From NCBI RefSeq assembly GCF_001457415.1, contig NZ_LN881723.1, forward strand, positions 901,246 to 965,245: DNA of 64,000 bases. The letters are read 5' to 3'. Shown piece after piece: positions 43,671-52,772 of this stretch. Source of the stretch: Gorillibacterium timonense. Lineage in GTDB: Bacteria; Bacillota; Bacilli; Paenibacillales; NBRC-103111. The notes below the pieces were generated by a model, which made no database searches, was not told the DNA's origin, and saw nothing but the letters and a program-made list of their open reading frames with translations. How positions within the stretch are numbered: the stretch's first letter is position 1; every line of letters begins with the position of its first letter. The translations under genes were made by a program, and so were the position numbers.

Positions 43671-45431
43671 TCAATGCGCCCCTTTCTTCTTGTCCGTGGT
43701 GTAGTCCCGCTTGCGCGGCGGGATAAGCGAGACATCCACCGGCTCGTATTCGATGGCGGGGCCGTCTGGGGTGAACCTCGCCTTGGTCGTCTTCAAGAAG
43801 TTCTCGTCGTCCCGGTTCGGGAATTCCGGCTTGTAGTGCGCCCCACGGCTCTCGTTGCGAAGCAGCGCTCCTTGGGTCATCGCCTGGGCCAGCTCCAGCA
43901 TGTTCCACAGCTGGCGGGTGAAGGCTACCCCTTGGTTGCTCCAACGCGCCGTGTCCGTCATGCTGATCCGCTTGTATCGTTCCTTCAGCTGCAAGATCCG
44001 GCCGATCGTCTCCTCCAGCCGTTGGTTGTGCCGCACGACCGTCATGTTCTCGGTCATCATCTCTCCCAGCTCGCGATGGATCTGGTAAGCATTTTCGGTT
44101 CCGTCCAGCCGCAACAGCTGCTCGTACTTGTCCGCCTGCCGCTCCCGCTCGCCATCGAACATCCTTGAGCTCATATCCTCCGCTTGCTTGCTCAGCCCCT
44201 GCACATACTCGATCGCCTTCGGACCGGCCACCATTCCTCCGAAGATCGAAGAGACGAGCGAGTTGGCCCCTAGCCGATTCGCTCCATGGACGGTGTAATC
44301 GCATTCCCCCGCCGCGAAGAGGCCGGGAATGTTGGTCATCTGGTTGTAATCCACCCATAGTCCGCCCATGGAATAATGGACGGCGGGAAATATTTTCATC
44401 GGAATCCGACGCGGGTCCTCGCCCATGAATTTTTCGTAAATGTCGAGAATGCCCCCTAGCTTGATATCCAGCTCCTTCGGATCCTTGTGGGACAAGTCGA
44501 GATACACCATGTTCTCGCCATTGATGCCTAGCTTTTGGTTCACACAGACATCGAAGATTTCGCGGGTGGCGATATCTCGAGGGACGAGATTGCCGTAAGC
44601 CGGATATTTTTCCTCCAGAAAGTACCAGGGCTTGCCGTCCTTGTAGGTCCAGATTCGCCCTCCTTCGCCCCGGGCGGATTCGGACATAAGCCGCAGCTTA
44701 TCATCGCCGGGAATCGCCGTCGGGTGAATTTGAATAAATTCGCCGTTGGCATAGTAGACCCCCTGCTGATAGACTGCGCTAGCCGCCGTTCCCGTGTTGA
44801 TGACCGAATTCGTTGTTTTGCCGAAAATAATTCCCGGACCTCCGGTCGCCATAATCACAGCGTCCGCCCGGAACACCTTCAGCTCCATTGAACGCAGATC
44901 CTGCGCCGTAATCCCCCGACATACGCCCTCCTCATCGAGAACAGCCGAAGTAAATTCCCAGAATTCATATTTCGTGACAAGTCCAGCTGCTTCGTGGCGG
45001 CGGACCTGCTCGTCGAGCGCGTACAAAAGCTGCTGCCCAGTCGTTGCTCCGGCGAAGGCGGTCCGGTGATATTTGGTGCCGCCGAACCGGCGAAAATCGA
45101 GAAAGCCCTCCGGCGTCCGGTTAAACATGACGCCCATGCGGTCCATGAGATGGATGATGCCGGGAGCAGCGTCGCACATGGCTTTGACCGGAGGCTGATT
45201 GGCAAGGAAATCTCCGCCGTATACCGTATCGTCAAAATGCTCCCACGTAGAGTCCCCTTCTCCTTTGGTGTTGACCGCTCCGTTGATTCCGCCCTGCGCG
45301 CATACCGAGTGGGATCGCTTCACGGGCACAAACGAGAACAAATCCACCGACACGCCCGATTCCGCTGCTTTGACCGTTGCCATCAGCCCGGCCAGTCCTC
45401 CGCCGACCACAATGATTTTGCTGCTTGCCAT
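43671..45431 (-). CDS. sdhA: Succinate dehydrogenase flavoprotein subunit
   Basis: A 586-residue SdhA of the Bacillus type. FAD-binding VVGGGLAGLMA (about 8-18), the covalent-FAD His in HSVCAQGGINGA, the catalytic-region HPTAIPGDDKL and SESARGEGG, and GLFAAGECD near residue 375. It oxidises succinate to fumarate at the inner face of the membrane. It follows sdhC by 10 bases and precedes sdhB by 1 base. Confidence 0.97.
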   Translation of the reverse strand: MASSKIIVVGGGLAGLMATVKAAESGVSVDLFSFVPVKRSHSVCAQGGINGAVNTKGEGDSTWEHFDDTVYGGDFLANQPPVKAMCDAAPGIIHLMDRMGVMFNRTPEGFLDFRRFGGTKYHRTAFAGATTGQQLLYALDEQVRRHEAAGLVTKYEFWEFTSAVLDEEGVCRGITAQDLRSMELKVFRADAVIMATGGPGIIFGKTTNSVINTGTAASAVYQQGVYYANGEFIQIHPTAIPGDDKLRLMSESARGEGGRIWTYKDGKPWYFLEEKYPAYGNLVPRDIATREIFDVCVNQKLGINGENMVYLDLSHKDPKELDIKLGGILDIYEKFMGEDPRRIPMKIFPAVHYSMGGLWVDYNQMTNIPGLFAAGECDYTVHGANRLGANSLVSSIFGGMVAGPKAIEYVQGLSKQAEDMSSRMFDGERERQADKYEQLLRLDGTENAYQIHRELGEMMTENMTVVRHNQRLEETIGRILQLKERYKRISMTDTARWSNQGVAFTRQLWNMLELAQAMTQGALLRNESRGAHYKPEFPNRDDENFLKTTKARFTPDGPAIEYEPVDVSLIPPRKRDYTTDKKKGAH

Positions 45432-45441
45432 GGAGGATCAC

Positions 45442-46101
45442 CTACCCTTTCAGAGCGACTGCCGCCGCTTGCTCGAAGTCGGAACCGGTGAAGGCGTTCA
45501 GCGTCAGAACGAACATGACCGCCATCACGATGAACAGCCCGAACCAGATGTAACCGGACACCTTCTGCGCCCGCGGCCCGACCGTGATGCCCCAGCTGAC
45601 CAGGAAGGACCACATTCCGTTCGTAAAATGAAAGGAAGCTGCCAATGTTCCGATGATGTAGAGGGCGTAAGAAACGGGCTGGGTGACAATCTCGTGCATC
45701 TGCACGCCAAGCTGATCGTGCGTCACGTTGCCAAGCGCCAGTTGAATTCGCGTTTCATAGACATGCCAGCCGATGAAGATCAGCGTAATGACACCGGTTA
45801 CACGTTGCAGCATGAAAAGGATGTTCCGGTAATACCCGTAGGATTTAACGTTGTTTTTGGCGGTGAAGGCGACATACATTCCATAGATTCCGTGATAGAG
45901 GATCGGCAGCCAAATAAACAGAATTTCCATTCCGAGCAAAAGCGGCAGCTTATTGATCCATTCGATTTTTTGGATAAAACCCTCATGTCCTTCGTTGTAG
46001 GCAGAATAGTTCGTGATCAGATGCTCCAGGAGAAAGAACCCGACCGGAAAAACCCCCAGAAGCGAGTGAATCTTGCGGTAGTAGTACGAATTACCCTTCA
46101 T
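45442..46101 (-). CDS. sdhC: Succinate dehydrogenase cytochrome b558 subunit
   Basis: A 219-residue five-helix membrane anchor of the Bacillus SdhC type (usual length about 202), binding two hemes and menaquinone. His residues in RKIHSLLG, LLEHLITN, LYHGIYG, GWHVYETR and SFHFTNGM are the candidate heme ligands. GGGGGG precedes the ATG. First gene of the sdhCAB operon, divergent from a LysR gene. Confidence 0.95.
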   Translation of the reverse strand: MKGNSYYYRKIHSLLGVFPVGFFLLEHLITNYSAYNEGHEGFIQKIEWINKLPLLLGMEILFIWLPILYHGIYGMYVAFTAKNNVKSYGYYRNILFMLQRVTGVITLIFIGWHVYETRIQLALGNVTHDQLGVQMHEIVTQPVSYALYIIGTLAASFHFTNGMWSFLVSWGITVGPRAQKVSGYIWFGLFIVMAVMFVLTLNAFTGSDFEQAAAVALKG

Positions 46102-46403
46102 GAATCCGTTGCCCCCCGTCCATTTGGATTCTCACGCCTCTTCCAGTGACCGCTTGTAAAAATGACCTCTCCCACGATCCGGTGGCATCCGCTGCGCGCC
46201 AGGTCTTCGGTTCGCCCTGCCCGCTATGCGCAGCATGCTCTCTTACAACAAATAACCAGAGGAAAATCAAATGATGCAAAGTTCACAAAAATGTAAATTT
46301 TCTATCATTCGCTGTGACTATTCTCATCGTACTCTTTTTACACTTATAATGGAAATATCAATCCAGTATAATCAGTTATAACAAATACGCATAAGCAGAG
46401 GGG
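46102..46403. other. Divergent control region of sdhCAB and lysR
   Basis: About 300 bases. The half next to lysR (46270-46395) is AT-rich with several TTATAA/TATAAT elements (46343-46350, 46369-46382) and an ATAATCAGTTAT near-palindrome, fitting LysR-type sites and promoters of both genes. The half next to sdhC is GC-rich, leaving a long untranslated leader if the sdh promoter lies in the AT-rich part. I could not fix a single -35/-10 pair. Confidence 0.5.
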
Positions 46404-47327
46404 ATGCGGGTGAAGGATTGGGAAGTGTTCACCGCTGTAGTCGAGCAGGAGAGCGTCAACCGAGCAGCCGCTCTGCTGAGCCTGTCTCAGCCTGCGGTGT
46501 CGCGGAAAATCATGGTCCTGGAGGATGAGCTGGGCTTGCGGCTGTTCGACCGGGAAGGCAAACGGCTCCGACTGACCCGGGCCGGTCGAATGTACTACGA
46601 GTATGCGGTGAAGATGCGCGCCCTTGATCTGGAGCTGCATGAAGCCTTCGGACGGCTCCGAGAAGGAACCGCACCACTCACCTTGACGATCGGCGCCAGT
46701 CTCACCACGCTGCAGACGACGCTGCCCGACCTGATCACGGCATACGCGGAAGCTTTTCCTGAGACAGACATCAAAGCGATCACCGGCAAAACCCACGAAA
46801 TCATCGGCCTCGTCAAGGAGAAGAAGGTCGATATCGGCCTGATCGCATCCCGAGCGGATCATTCGGGCGTTCTCTGCATCCCGCTCTTTGACGATCATCT
46901 CGCGCTCGTCCTCTCTTCCGGACATCCGCTTGCGGAGCAAGAGGCTGTCGCCATGAAGGAGCTGAACGGCCTGCCGATGATCCTCTTCGCGCGGGGAACC
47001 TGGTACCGGACGCTCGTGGACGAATTGTTCGATGCGAGCGGTCTTCTGCCGGACGTGCGGATGGAGATCGACTCGTTTGAGGCGATCCTCCGACTCGTCT
47101 CCTCGCTTAAGGCCGCGACTCTGCTGCCGATGTCCTATTTGCGACGCCAACTGTTCGAATCGGGCGAGCTCGTGCTCCGCCAGCTGCCGGAGCTGGTGAA
47201 AGCGAAGCGGACTACCTCGCTGATCTTCACCGCGGAAGCCGCTGGATCAGCTCATTTGCAGCTTTTTGTGGAGAAGGCCGAGGAACATCTGTCCCGCAGG
47301 AAAGAAGGCGCAGCCTCGTCCACTTAA
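46404..47327 (+). CDS. LysR-family regulator divergent from sdh
   Basis: A 307-residue LysR regulator: winged helix (SVNRAAALLSLSQPAVSRKIMVLEDELG, about 16-44) and effector domain (LTIGASLTTLQTTLPDLI). The layout resembles CcpC/CysL-like regulators of central metabolism; its divergent position suggests control of sdhCAB. The start may be the codon at 46404 (ATGCGG, with AGAGGGG directly upstream) or the GTG two codons later. No ligand can be inferred. Confidence 0.9.
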   Translation: MRVKDWEVFTAVVEQESVNRAAALLSLSQPAVSRKIMVLEDELGLRLFDREGKRLRLTRAGRMYYEYAVKMRALDLELHEAFGRLREGTAPLTLTIGASLTTLQTTLPDLITAYAEAFPETDIKAITGKTHEIIGLVKEKKVDIGLIASRADHSGVLCIPLFDDHLALVLSSGHPLAEQEAVAMKELNGLPMILFARGTWYRTLVDELFDASGLLPDVRMEIDSFEAILRLVSSLKAATLLPMSYLRRQLFESGELVLRQLPELVKAKRTTSLIFTAEAAGSAHLQLFVEKAEEHLSRRKEGAASST

Positions 47328-47343
47328 CGGATCATCGCGAGCG

Positions 47344-47378
47344 AAAAAAAAGGCGTTCCCCCGCTCAGGGGACGCCTT
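47344..47378 (-). terminator. Terminator of the SH3-like lipoprotein gene
   Basis: AGGCGTCCCC pairs with GGGGGAACGCCT, followed by eight T on the - strand. It lies about 180 bases past the lipoprotein stop and 17 bases past the LysR stop and may serve both. Confidence 0.75.
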
Positions 47379-47445
47379 ACCGCTCGTTCCTTATACCGGC
47401 TGCTCCATTGCTTGCAAACTGCCATTCTGTGGAAGTTCTGAGTTC

Positions 47446-47525
47446 ATTCTGCGGTCATATTGCGGCCACAATGGGACCACTCTACGGCTTATATTGTGGT
47501 CATCGCGAGGTCATTCTGCGGCCAT
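47446..47525. repeat. Degenerate short repeats ATTCTGCGGYCAY
   Basis: At least four related units: ATTCTGCGGTCAT (47446), ATTGCGGCCAC (47459), ATTGTGGTCAT (47493) and ATTCTGCGGCCAT (47513), with further partial forms (ATTCTGTGGAAG at 47424, ATGGGACCAC at 47471). They lie in a non-coding gap between convergent genes. Function unknown. Confidence 0.6.
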
Positions 47526-47558
47526 TCCATTGTCCTAAAACAAGCGGTCACTTCTTCC

Positions 47559-48506
47559 TCAGCGGTTAATAGAATCGACGTTACCCGCTATATCGCTCTG
47601 TTGAAACGGGTTGGGAAAGAAATCCGCTTGCCGGATCAACCCCGTAAAGCCAGCTGGACCGTAGACGCGATAAAAGTCCCCTTTTCCTTCGATTGACAAA
47701 GCCTCGGAGATCATCAAGGGGTAAGCGGGCTGTTCTTGAGTGGCGTTGCCTTTGTCATCGTACATGCTTCCTCCTGCTCGAAGAAGGCCTTCTTTGACGT
47801 CTTCCGCCCGGTATGGACTCAAATCCGCTTTTTTCATCCACCGGTCTCCATAATCCGCTGCTTCAAACAGGCAGAACTCCACCTGCATCCAATCCCCGAA
47901 TTCCGCGGTAACCTGCACAACTCTTCCTCCCTCAAGCGGCAACGGATCTGTTGATGCGGACGATTCCGGATACAGATACAGGGGCGGTCCGGCAGCCGGT
48001 ACGAGCATCAGCTTCGGCTTCCCATTCCGGATCTTCTCCGCTTCCTTCGTCAAATACCAGGTGGGCAGCCATCCTGACTTTCCGTCTGCTTCGATCCGAG
48101 CGTACGGTCCCTTCAATTCTATTACTGTGTAGGTCTCGTCAGGCTTCGTACGGAATCCCGATGCCGTTACGATGTTCTCCGGCTCCTCCTTCACCCCGAA
48201 GGATCCTTTTACCGGATAGGCTTCCCCGATGCGGATGCCGAATGCCTCCGCTTGCTTCGATTCGGGCAAGGGTGTGGTATCCAGACCTTCGGCAGGAGTA
48301 TGGAGCGCTCCCGGAGGATTTGAAGCAGATCCTAGCGGCTCCGTTGGACTGTTCGATGGCAATGAACCCTCCTGTCCAGATACGCTCGCTTGCCCCGATG
48401 TCGGGACCGCATCCTTCGAGGTCTTATCGCCATCCTGATCACAACCAGCCGTAAGAATGGCGGCAAGCGCCAATCCGGCCAACACCTTGGTCCTCATCAT
48501 GCCCAT
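47559..48506 (-). CDS. Lipoprotein with SH3-like segments, unknown function
   Basis: A 315-residue lipoprotein: signal peptide with lipobox LTAGC (about 19-23), a Ser/Pro/Gly linker to about residue 80, then repeated beta-rich segments with SH3b-like features (YTVIELKGPYARIEADGKSGWLPTWYL, VVQVTAEFGDWMQVEF). Bacterial SH3 domains usually bind cell wall. No catalytic domain is visible. GGAG precedes the ATG. It follows the ABC exporter genes at some distance on the same strand; no functional link is evident. Confidence 0.8.
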   Translation of the reverse strand: MGMMRTKVLAGLALAAILTAGCDQDGDKTSKDAVPTSGQASVSGQEGSLPSNSPTEPLGSASNPPGALHTPAEGLDTTPLPESKQAEAFGIRIGEAYPVKGSFGVKEEPENIVTASGFRTKPDETYTVIELKGPYARIEADGKSGWLPTWYLTKEAEKIRNGKPKLMLVPAAGPPLYLYPESSASTDPLPLEGGRVVQVTAEFGDWMQVEFCLFEAADYGDRWMKKADLSPYRAEDVKEGLLRAGGSMYDDKGNATQEQPAYPLMISEALSIEGKGDFYRVYGPAGFTGLIRQADFFPNPFQQSDIAGNVDSINR

Positions 48507-48660
48507 CTCTTCTCCGCTCCCCGTTTTCTCAACCTTTTCCCTAATGTCAACCTTTTATCCCATGCGAAGCTTCTTCCTTAATAGACTGTCGGAAGCTGGA
48601 TCAGGTTTCCAATCTCAAGAAAAAAGTTGAGCGAAGGAAGAGGAAGAGTCGGGATTCCCC

Positions 48661-50289
48661 TTATTTCAAGCGAAAGGTCCGTGCTCCGTACTTCCCGAGC
48701 ACTCCATACACGACTCCTCCATAAAGCAAGGTTGCCGCAAAGCATCCCGCCGCGAAAGCAGAGGATTCCGGAATCCAGAGAAAAAGGCAAGCCGCAACAG
48801 GAACAACGAGCGAGCTGATCACATGGTAAAACGGGCTTTTTACATTCATTTCCGTCGAATAGGGCTGAAACAGATAGTACAGGGAGAGATAATGCACCGA
48901 GTAAAAAGCGGCGAGCGCCGGAAGGGTCAGCAATTGGAACAGCCAATCCTGAGTGAGCGAAATGTCCGCCATCAGGAGCAGCAGGAGAATGCCCAGAGCG
49001 AGAACCACGGCAATGAGGAGATTCGCTGCCAGCAGCTTGCCAAGTCGAATCCGGTAGTTCTCCAGAATGGCCGAACGCGAGCGGTAGAAGGAATAGCGCA
49101 GCAAGCTTCGATCGCAATGGTAGAACAGGTTCTTGATGTAAGGCTCGCCCAAAACGAGGAACGCCATGGCGATCAGAAAAATCAGCTTCAGGTTTCCCCA
49201 TTTCACCGTGTTTATGGCCTTCTGGACAGCCGACAAGTCCGGGGTGAGAAGAAGCACGAGCGTCCCCAACAAGACGGCGATGCCGATTCCCATCAGCCTT
49301 TTCTTCAGAGGTACGATCAACAGATGCCGGTACCTGGCAAAAAACAAGGCATTCAAATAGCGGTAGCCTGTCAATCGGGCATGCTTCCCGGAGTCTGCGG
49401 GATCTAGCGCCATGTCTCCTTCTTTCACCCGTAGGGACTCCTTCTGGGCTTCGCGCATCATCTTTCCGAGATCCAGAAGAGGTTCATCCACCCGCGTTAC
49501 CGCATCGACGGCTGCTGGATAACGGTTGAATCTCCACAGGTAGAATGCGCTTCCGATTCCGATGGCGATGATTGCCGCTGCCACCGGCCAGCTGAATAGA
49601 ATCGTACGGACCGCCGGAGTAAAATCTTTTACCGCAAATAGAGGGACATAAGCAAGCCCATAACCTGCAAGAATTGCCGTCCATACCACACCGTTTCGTT
49701 TGATCAGATTGATACCGGTCCGGTCGAACAGCTTCAAATGAAAGGCTTCGGCAGCAAGCCGCCAGGACGTTATCAGAAGCGACAGAAGAACCCCCATCCA
49801 GACAGAGGCTCCCAGGGTCGTACAAGCCACAAGGAGAACCGGGAGAAATTGCAGGAGGAATCCCGCATACCGCAGGGATAGACTCGAGCGCATATAGAGG
49901 GTGGGAGGAATTCTCATCAGCTTTACCATCAAATACTTGTCCCTCTTCGGCTCCATGACGACGACATTGGAGAAGAAGCCCACTCCGAAGCTGAGAACGA
50001 CGAACAGATAGAGAAATCGTTCCAAAGCCGCTTCGGCCGTAAGCTCCGAAGCGAGTTCCGCCGCAGGCAGGTAGAGCAGAAGCCACACATAAGCGGCCTT
50101 CGTTAGAGTTCCTCCTGCTGCCGTCAACAGCCGGACAAGGATTCCGAGCCTCCGCTTATGGTCGACATGGGCGTAGATTCCATCCTTGATCCCCTTTCCC
50201 ACTATTGGCAGCTTCTTCGTATAATAGATCAGCCGGTTGGCTCCAGCCGATGAACGGATTCCCCAGATGGCGCGGACCGCATCAAGCAT
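48661..50289 (-). CDS. ABC exporter membrane subunit
   Basis: A 542-residue polytopic membrane protein with 10-12 predicted helices, hydrophilic N-terminus (RAIWGIRSSAGANRLIYYTKKLP) and a charged cytoplasmic stretch near 270-300. It has no known domain that I recognise, but its start overlaps the stop of the ATPase gene by 8 bases, so it is almost certainly the permease half of a two-gene ABC exporter. Substrate unknown. Confidence 0.85.
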   Translation of the reverse strand: MLDAVRAIWGIRSSAGANRLIYYTKKLPIVGKGIKDGIYAHVDHKRRLGILVRLLTAAGGTLTKAAYVWLLLYLPAAELASELTAEAALERFLYLFVVLSFGVGFFSNVVVMEPKRDKYLMVKLMRIPPTLYMRSSLSLRYAGFLLQFLPVLLVACTTLGASVWMGVLLSLLITSWRLAAEAFHLKLFDRTGINLIKRNGVVWTAILAGYGLAYVPLFAVKDFTPAVRTILFSWPVAAAIIAIGIGSAFYLWRFNRYPAAVDAVTRVDEPLLDLGKMMREAQKESLRVKEGDMALDPADSGKHARLTGYRYLNALFFARYRHLLIVPLKKRLMGIGIAVLLGTLVLLLTPDLSAVQKAINTVKWGNLKLIFLIAMAFLVLGEPYIKNLFYHCDRSLLRYSFYRSRSAILENYRIRLGKLLAANLLIAVVLALGILLLLLMADISLTQDWLFQLLTLPALAAFYSVHYLSLYYLFQPYSTEMNVKSPFYHVISSLVVPVAACLFLWIPESSAFAAGCFAATLLYGGVVYGVLGKYGARTFRLK

Positions 50290-51043
50290 GGTTCTCCTCC
50301 TTCAGCAGCTCCACCAGCTCCGCTTCGAAGCTGCTGCTCGTCAGCCGATCGGCAGAGATCGGCTCCAGCTTCCCCTTGTGAAGCAGCACGACCTCATCGC
50401 ATAATTCAGCCGCGAGCTGGAGGATGTGGGTGGAGAAGAGGATGATGTGATCCCGCTTCATCTCCAGCAGCAGCTGCTTGATCTCATGCGCGACTACGAC
50501 ATCGAAGGAGGTCAGCGGCTCATCCAGCAGAATTACCGGAGGCTTCGCGATGAGGAAGCAGAGTATCTGAATCTTGTTCTTCATGCCGTGGGAATAATCC
50601 TTGATCAGCCGATGCCGGTCTTCGCGCGTCAGCCTGACCAGGTCGAGGTAATCGTCCGGGCTTTGCCCCGATCCTTGAGCCTGAGGGTGAATCTCCCGAT
50701 AAAATTTGACAAACTCATACCCCGTCAGAAATTCGGGCAGGATGGGCTGGGAAAAGACATACCCGACGTCCTCCGGCGATAGCGGGCTTGACCTGCTGTA
50801 TGGTTCCTCTCCGCTTGCTCCTTCGGGCCTCACCTGTTCATCAGGGAGGCCGATGATCCGGGCTCCGCCCGCTTCGGCTTGCTGTTCTCCGCTCAGACAA
50901 TTAAAAAGCGTAGTCTTGCCCGCCCCGTTTCGCCCGAGAAGCCCGTAGATCCGTCCTTGCTCAAACGTGTAATCGACTCGATCCAGAACCCGCTTATCTC
51001 CAAACGATTTCTCCAATTGCTCGATCACCAGTTTTAAGGTCAC
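50282..51043 (-). CDS. ABC exporter ATP-binding subunit
   Basis: A 253-residue ABC ATPase. Walker A GRNGAGKTT (about 37-45), a degenerate signature SHGMKNK (instead of LSGGQ), Walker B VILLDEP and the switch His in STHIL. This set is typical of CcmA/EcsA-type exporter ATPases. The start is GTG with GAGGAG ten bases upstream. It is translationally coupled to the membrane subunit downstream. Confidence 0.92.
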   Translation of the reverse strand: MTLKLVIEQLEKSFGDKRVLDRVDYTFEQGRIYGLLGRNGAGKTTLFNCLSGEQQAEAGGARIIGLPDEQVRPEGASGEEPYSRSSPLSPEDVGYVFSQPILPEFLTGYEFVKFYREIHPQAQGSGQSPDDYLDLVRLTREDRHRLIKDYSHGMKNKIQILCFLIAKPPVILLDEPLTSFDVVVAHEIKQLLLEMKRDHIILFSTHILQLAAELCDEVVLLHKGKLEPISADRLTSSSFEAELVELLKEENHA

Positions 51044-51463
51044 CCCAGCTTCGCTCCTCTCAAGTGTCTCTCTTCAAGTACCTCTCTTAATGCACCTCTA
51101 CGAAAAAAGCAACAACCGGTTTCGAAGGCATGCAAATATACCCATATGAAGGCAGAAACAACAGAATGAAAGCTTTTCAGCATAGACATTCATTCACTCG
51201 CAACCTAGCACGGTATGTTCAAGGTCTTTTGGTTGAATGCAACCATGCACGCTATTGCCTTTAGCACGGGCGGCTCCAAACCTCAAGCACTACCTTTGGT
51301 GTAGAGCCAAAATAAGACAGGACTAAAATTATCCTGTCTTAAGGTGGGTCAAACCCTTGTTGCTATTGCTAATATCAATACTCATAGGATGGATTAACTG
51401 TCTCACCCATGTTGAAAGTGCTTATTGGAAGTCTATTTTAATTGTAACTGAATGATCCTCTAA
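51044..51463. other. Intergenic region with one inverted repeat
   Basis: About 420 bases. A perfect inverted repeat (AAGACAGGA with TCCTGTCTT, 51314-51340) lies in it; on the - strand it is followed by ATTTT and could be a terminator or an old element end. The stretch from about 51120 to the methyltransferase remnant is AT-richer and shows no intact gene. No promoter for the exporter genes was fixed. Confidence 0.4.
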
Positions 51464-51952
51464 TTGCTTTTCCATCATGTTAGCGCAAGTGATAATTATC
51501 AACGTTTTGTGAAAGCAGGCGTTGATGATAGGGTTTTCCCTATTCAAGCAGAAGCCCACAAATTGCCCTATGCGGACGGCTTTTTTGATTCCGCAATCAG
51601 CATTGATTCCTATCACTATTTTGGTACCGACAAATGCTATCTGTGCGATCATTATGCAAGATTGGTTAAGCAGGGCGGTCAGTTTGGCCTTGTGAATCCC
51701 GGCTTAACCCGCGAGTTTGAAAAGGGATTGCCAGAATCCATGAAACCTCTGTGGGAAACGAATATGTATGCATGGCATAGCGCCGGGTGGTGGAAGGATC
51801 TGTGGCAAAAGTCGGGTTTGGTTGATGTAACCTATGCAGAAGAAATACTTGACGGAAAATCAATTTGGCGCGCAACAGCCGACGATGAACTCCATGATGC
51901 GGACGCGGAAAATTATCTAACACTCATGCTAATGACAGCAGTCAAAAAGTAA
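51464..51952 (+). pseudogene. Truncated SAM-dependent methyltransferase
   Basis: An open frame of 162 codons that encodes only the C-terminal part of a class I methyltransferase: QAEAHKLPYADGFFDSAISIDSYHYFG is the segment around motifs II-III, but the N-terminal SAM-binding motif I (usually DLGCGxG) is absent. The frame begins right after a stop codon (TAA at 51461) and no ribosome binding site is present. Sequence upstream does not continue the protein in any frame that I can see. Composition is AT-richer than the neighbours. A terminator follows. Confidence 0.75.
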
Positions 51953-51959
51953 TATTTTT

Positions 51960-51985
51960 AAAGGGAGGGCTTAGGCTCTCCCTTT
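51960..51985 (+). terminator. Terminator after the methyltransferase remnant
   Basis: AAAGGGAG pairs with CTCCCTTT around a 10-base loop; it also faces the convergent ktr gene. Confidence 0.7.
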
Positions 51986-52075
51986 AGCTGTATCGAAAAA
52001 CGATTGTGTTATCCGGCTTTTCGTTTTCGTTGTGGATTGAAGTTAACCAGTTGCTTTCAGCATGCGCATGATGAC

Positions 52076-52741
52076 TCAGCTGCCTATCGCTTCCTCAAAG
52101 CGCTCGATCTGATCGTTCGTGCCGATCACGACCATGACATCGTCCGCATCGACGATGTCGTCTGCGCTCGGGGCGATGCTCACCTTCCCCGATTTGTTGA
52201 AGAGCGCCACGACGCTGCAGCCAAAGCGAGCGCGGGGATTGATCTGCCGCAATGTTTGGCCCGCAATTCGCACGGTCGCTCTCAGCTCCGCAATCGTGTA
52301 CTCCGAAGACAGCTCGATGTAATCGAGCAGGTTCGGCGTTCCGAGCTGATGGGCAACGCGGATGCCCATGTCGCGCTCCGGGAAGACGACCCGGTCGACT
52401 CCGATCTTATGCAGCACCTTTCCGTGAATCTTGGATACCGCTTTGGCGACGACGGTTTTCACGCCAAGGTCCTTCAGCAGAATGGCGGTCATGATGCTCG
52501 CCTGAACATCGCTGCCGATGGCAACGACACCGCAATCGAAATTGCGCAGGCCAAGCGATCTCATCGCTTCTTCATCGATGGATTCAGCGACGACCGCATG
52601 GGTCAGATAGGGGCTCATCTCGCTCACCCGCTCCTCATCCCGGTCGATGCCGAGCACCTCATACCCGAGCTGATAGAGCTCCCGAGCCAGACTCGCTCCG
52701 AACCTCCCAAGCCCGATGACCGCGAACTGATTTTTGCGCAT
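52076..52741 (-). CDS. ktrA: Ktr potassium uptake regulatory subunit (RCK)
   Basis: A 221-residue KtrA/KtrC-type protein, the same length as the Bacillus proteins. N-terminal RCK_N Rossmann fold with VIGLGRFGASLARELYQLG (about 8-26) binding ATP/ADP, then RCK_C (about 135-221; ELRATVRIAGQTLRQI), a domain that binds c-di-AMP in known members. The octameric ring gates the KtrB channel. ATG 52741 with GAGAGGAAG upstream is preferred to a 33-codon longer form. It follows the ktrB gene by 31 bases. Confidence 0.93.
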   Translation of the reverse strand: MRKNQFAVIGLGRFGASLARELYQLGYEVLGIDRDEERVSEMSPYLTHAVVAESIDEEAMRSLGLRNFDCGVVAIGSDVQASIMTAILLKDLGVKTVVAKAVSKIHGKVLHKIGVDRVVFPERDMGIRVAHQLGTPNLLDYIELSSEYTIAELRATVRIAGQTLRQINPRARFGCSVVALFNKSGKVSIAPSADDIVDADDVMVVIGTNDQIERFEEAIGS

Positions 52742-52772
52742 ACGACTCTTCCTCTCAATTCCTCTATTGAAG

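Noticed and set aside
46340-46390. CcpC-type operator upstream of the LysR gene
   Set aside because: The ATAA/TTAT half sites do not keep the spacing expected for CcpC, so only a general control region is annotated.
51314-51340. Inverted repeat taken as an insertion-sequence end
   Set aside because: No second copy, target duplication or transposase was found nearby; a terminator-like hairpin is as likely.
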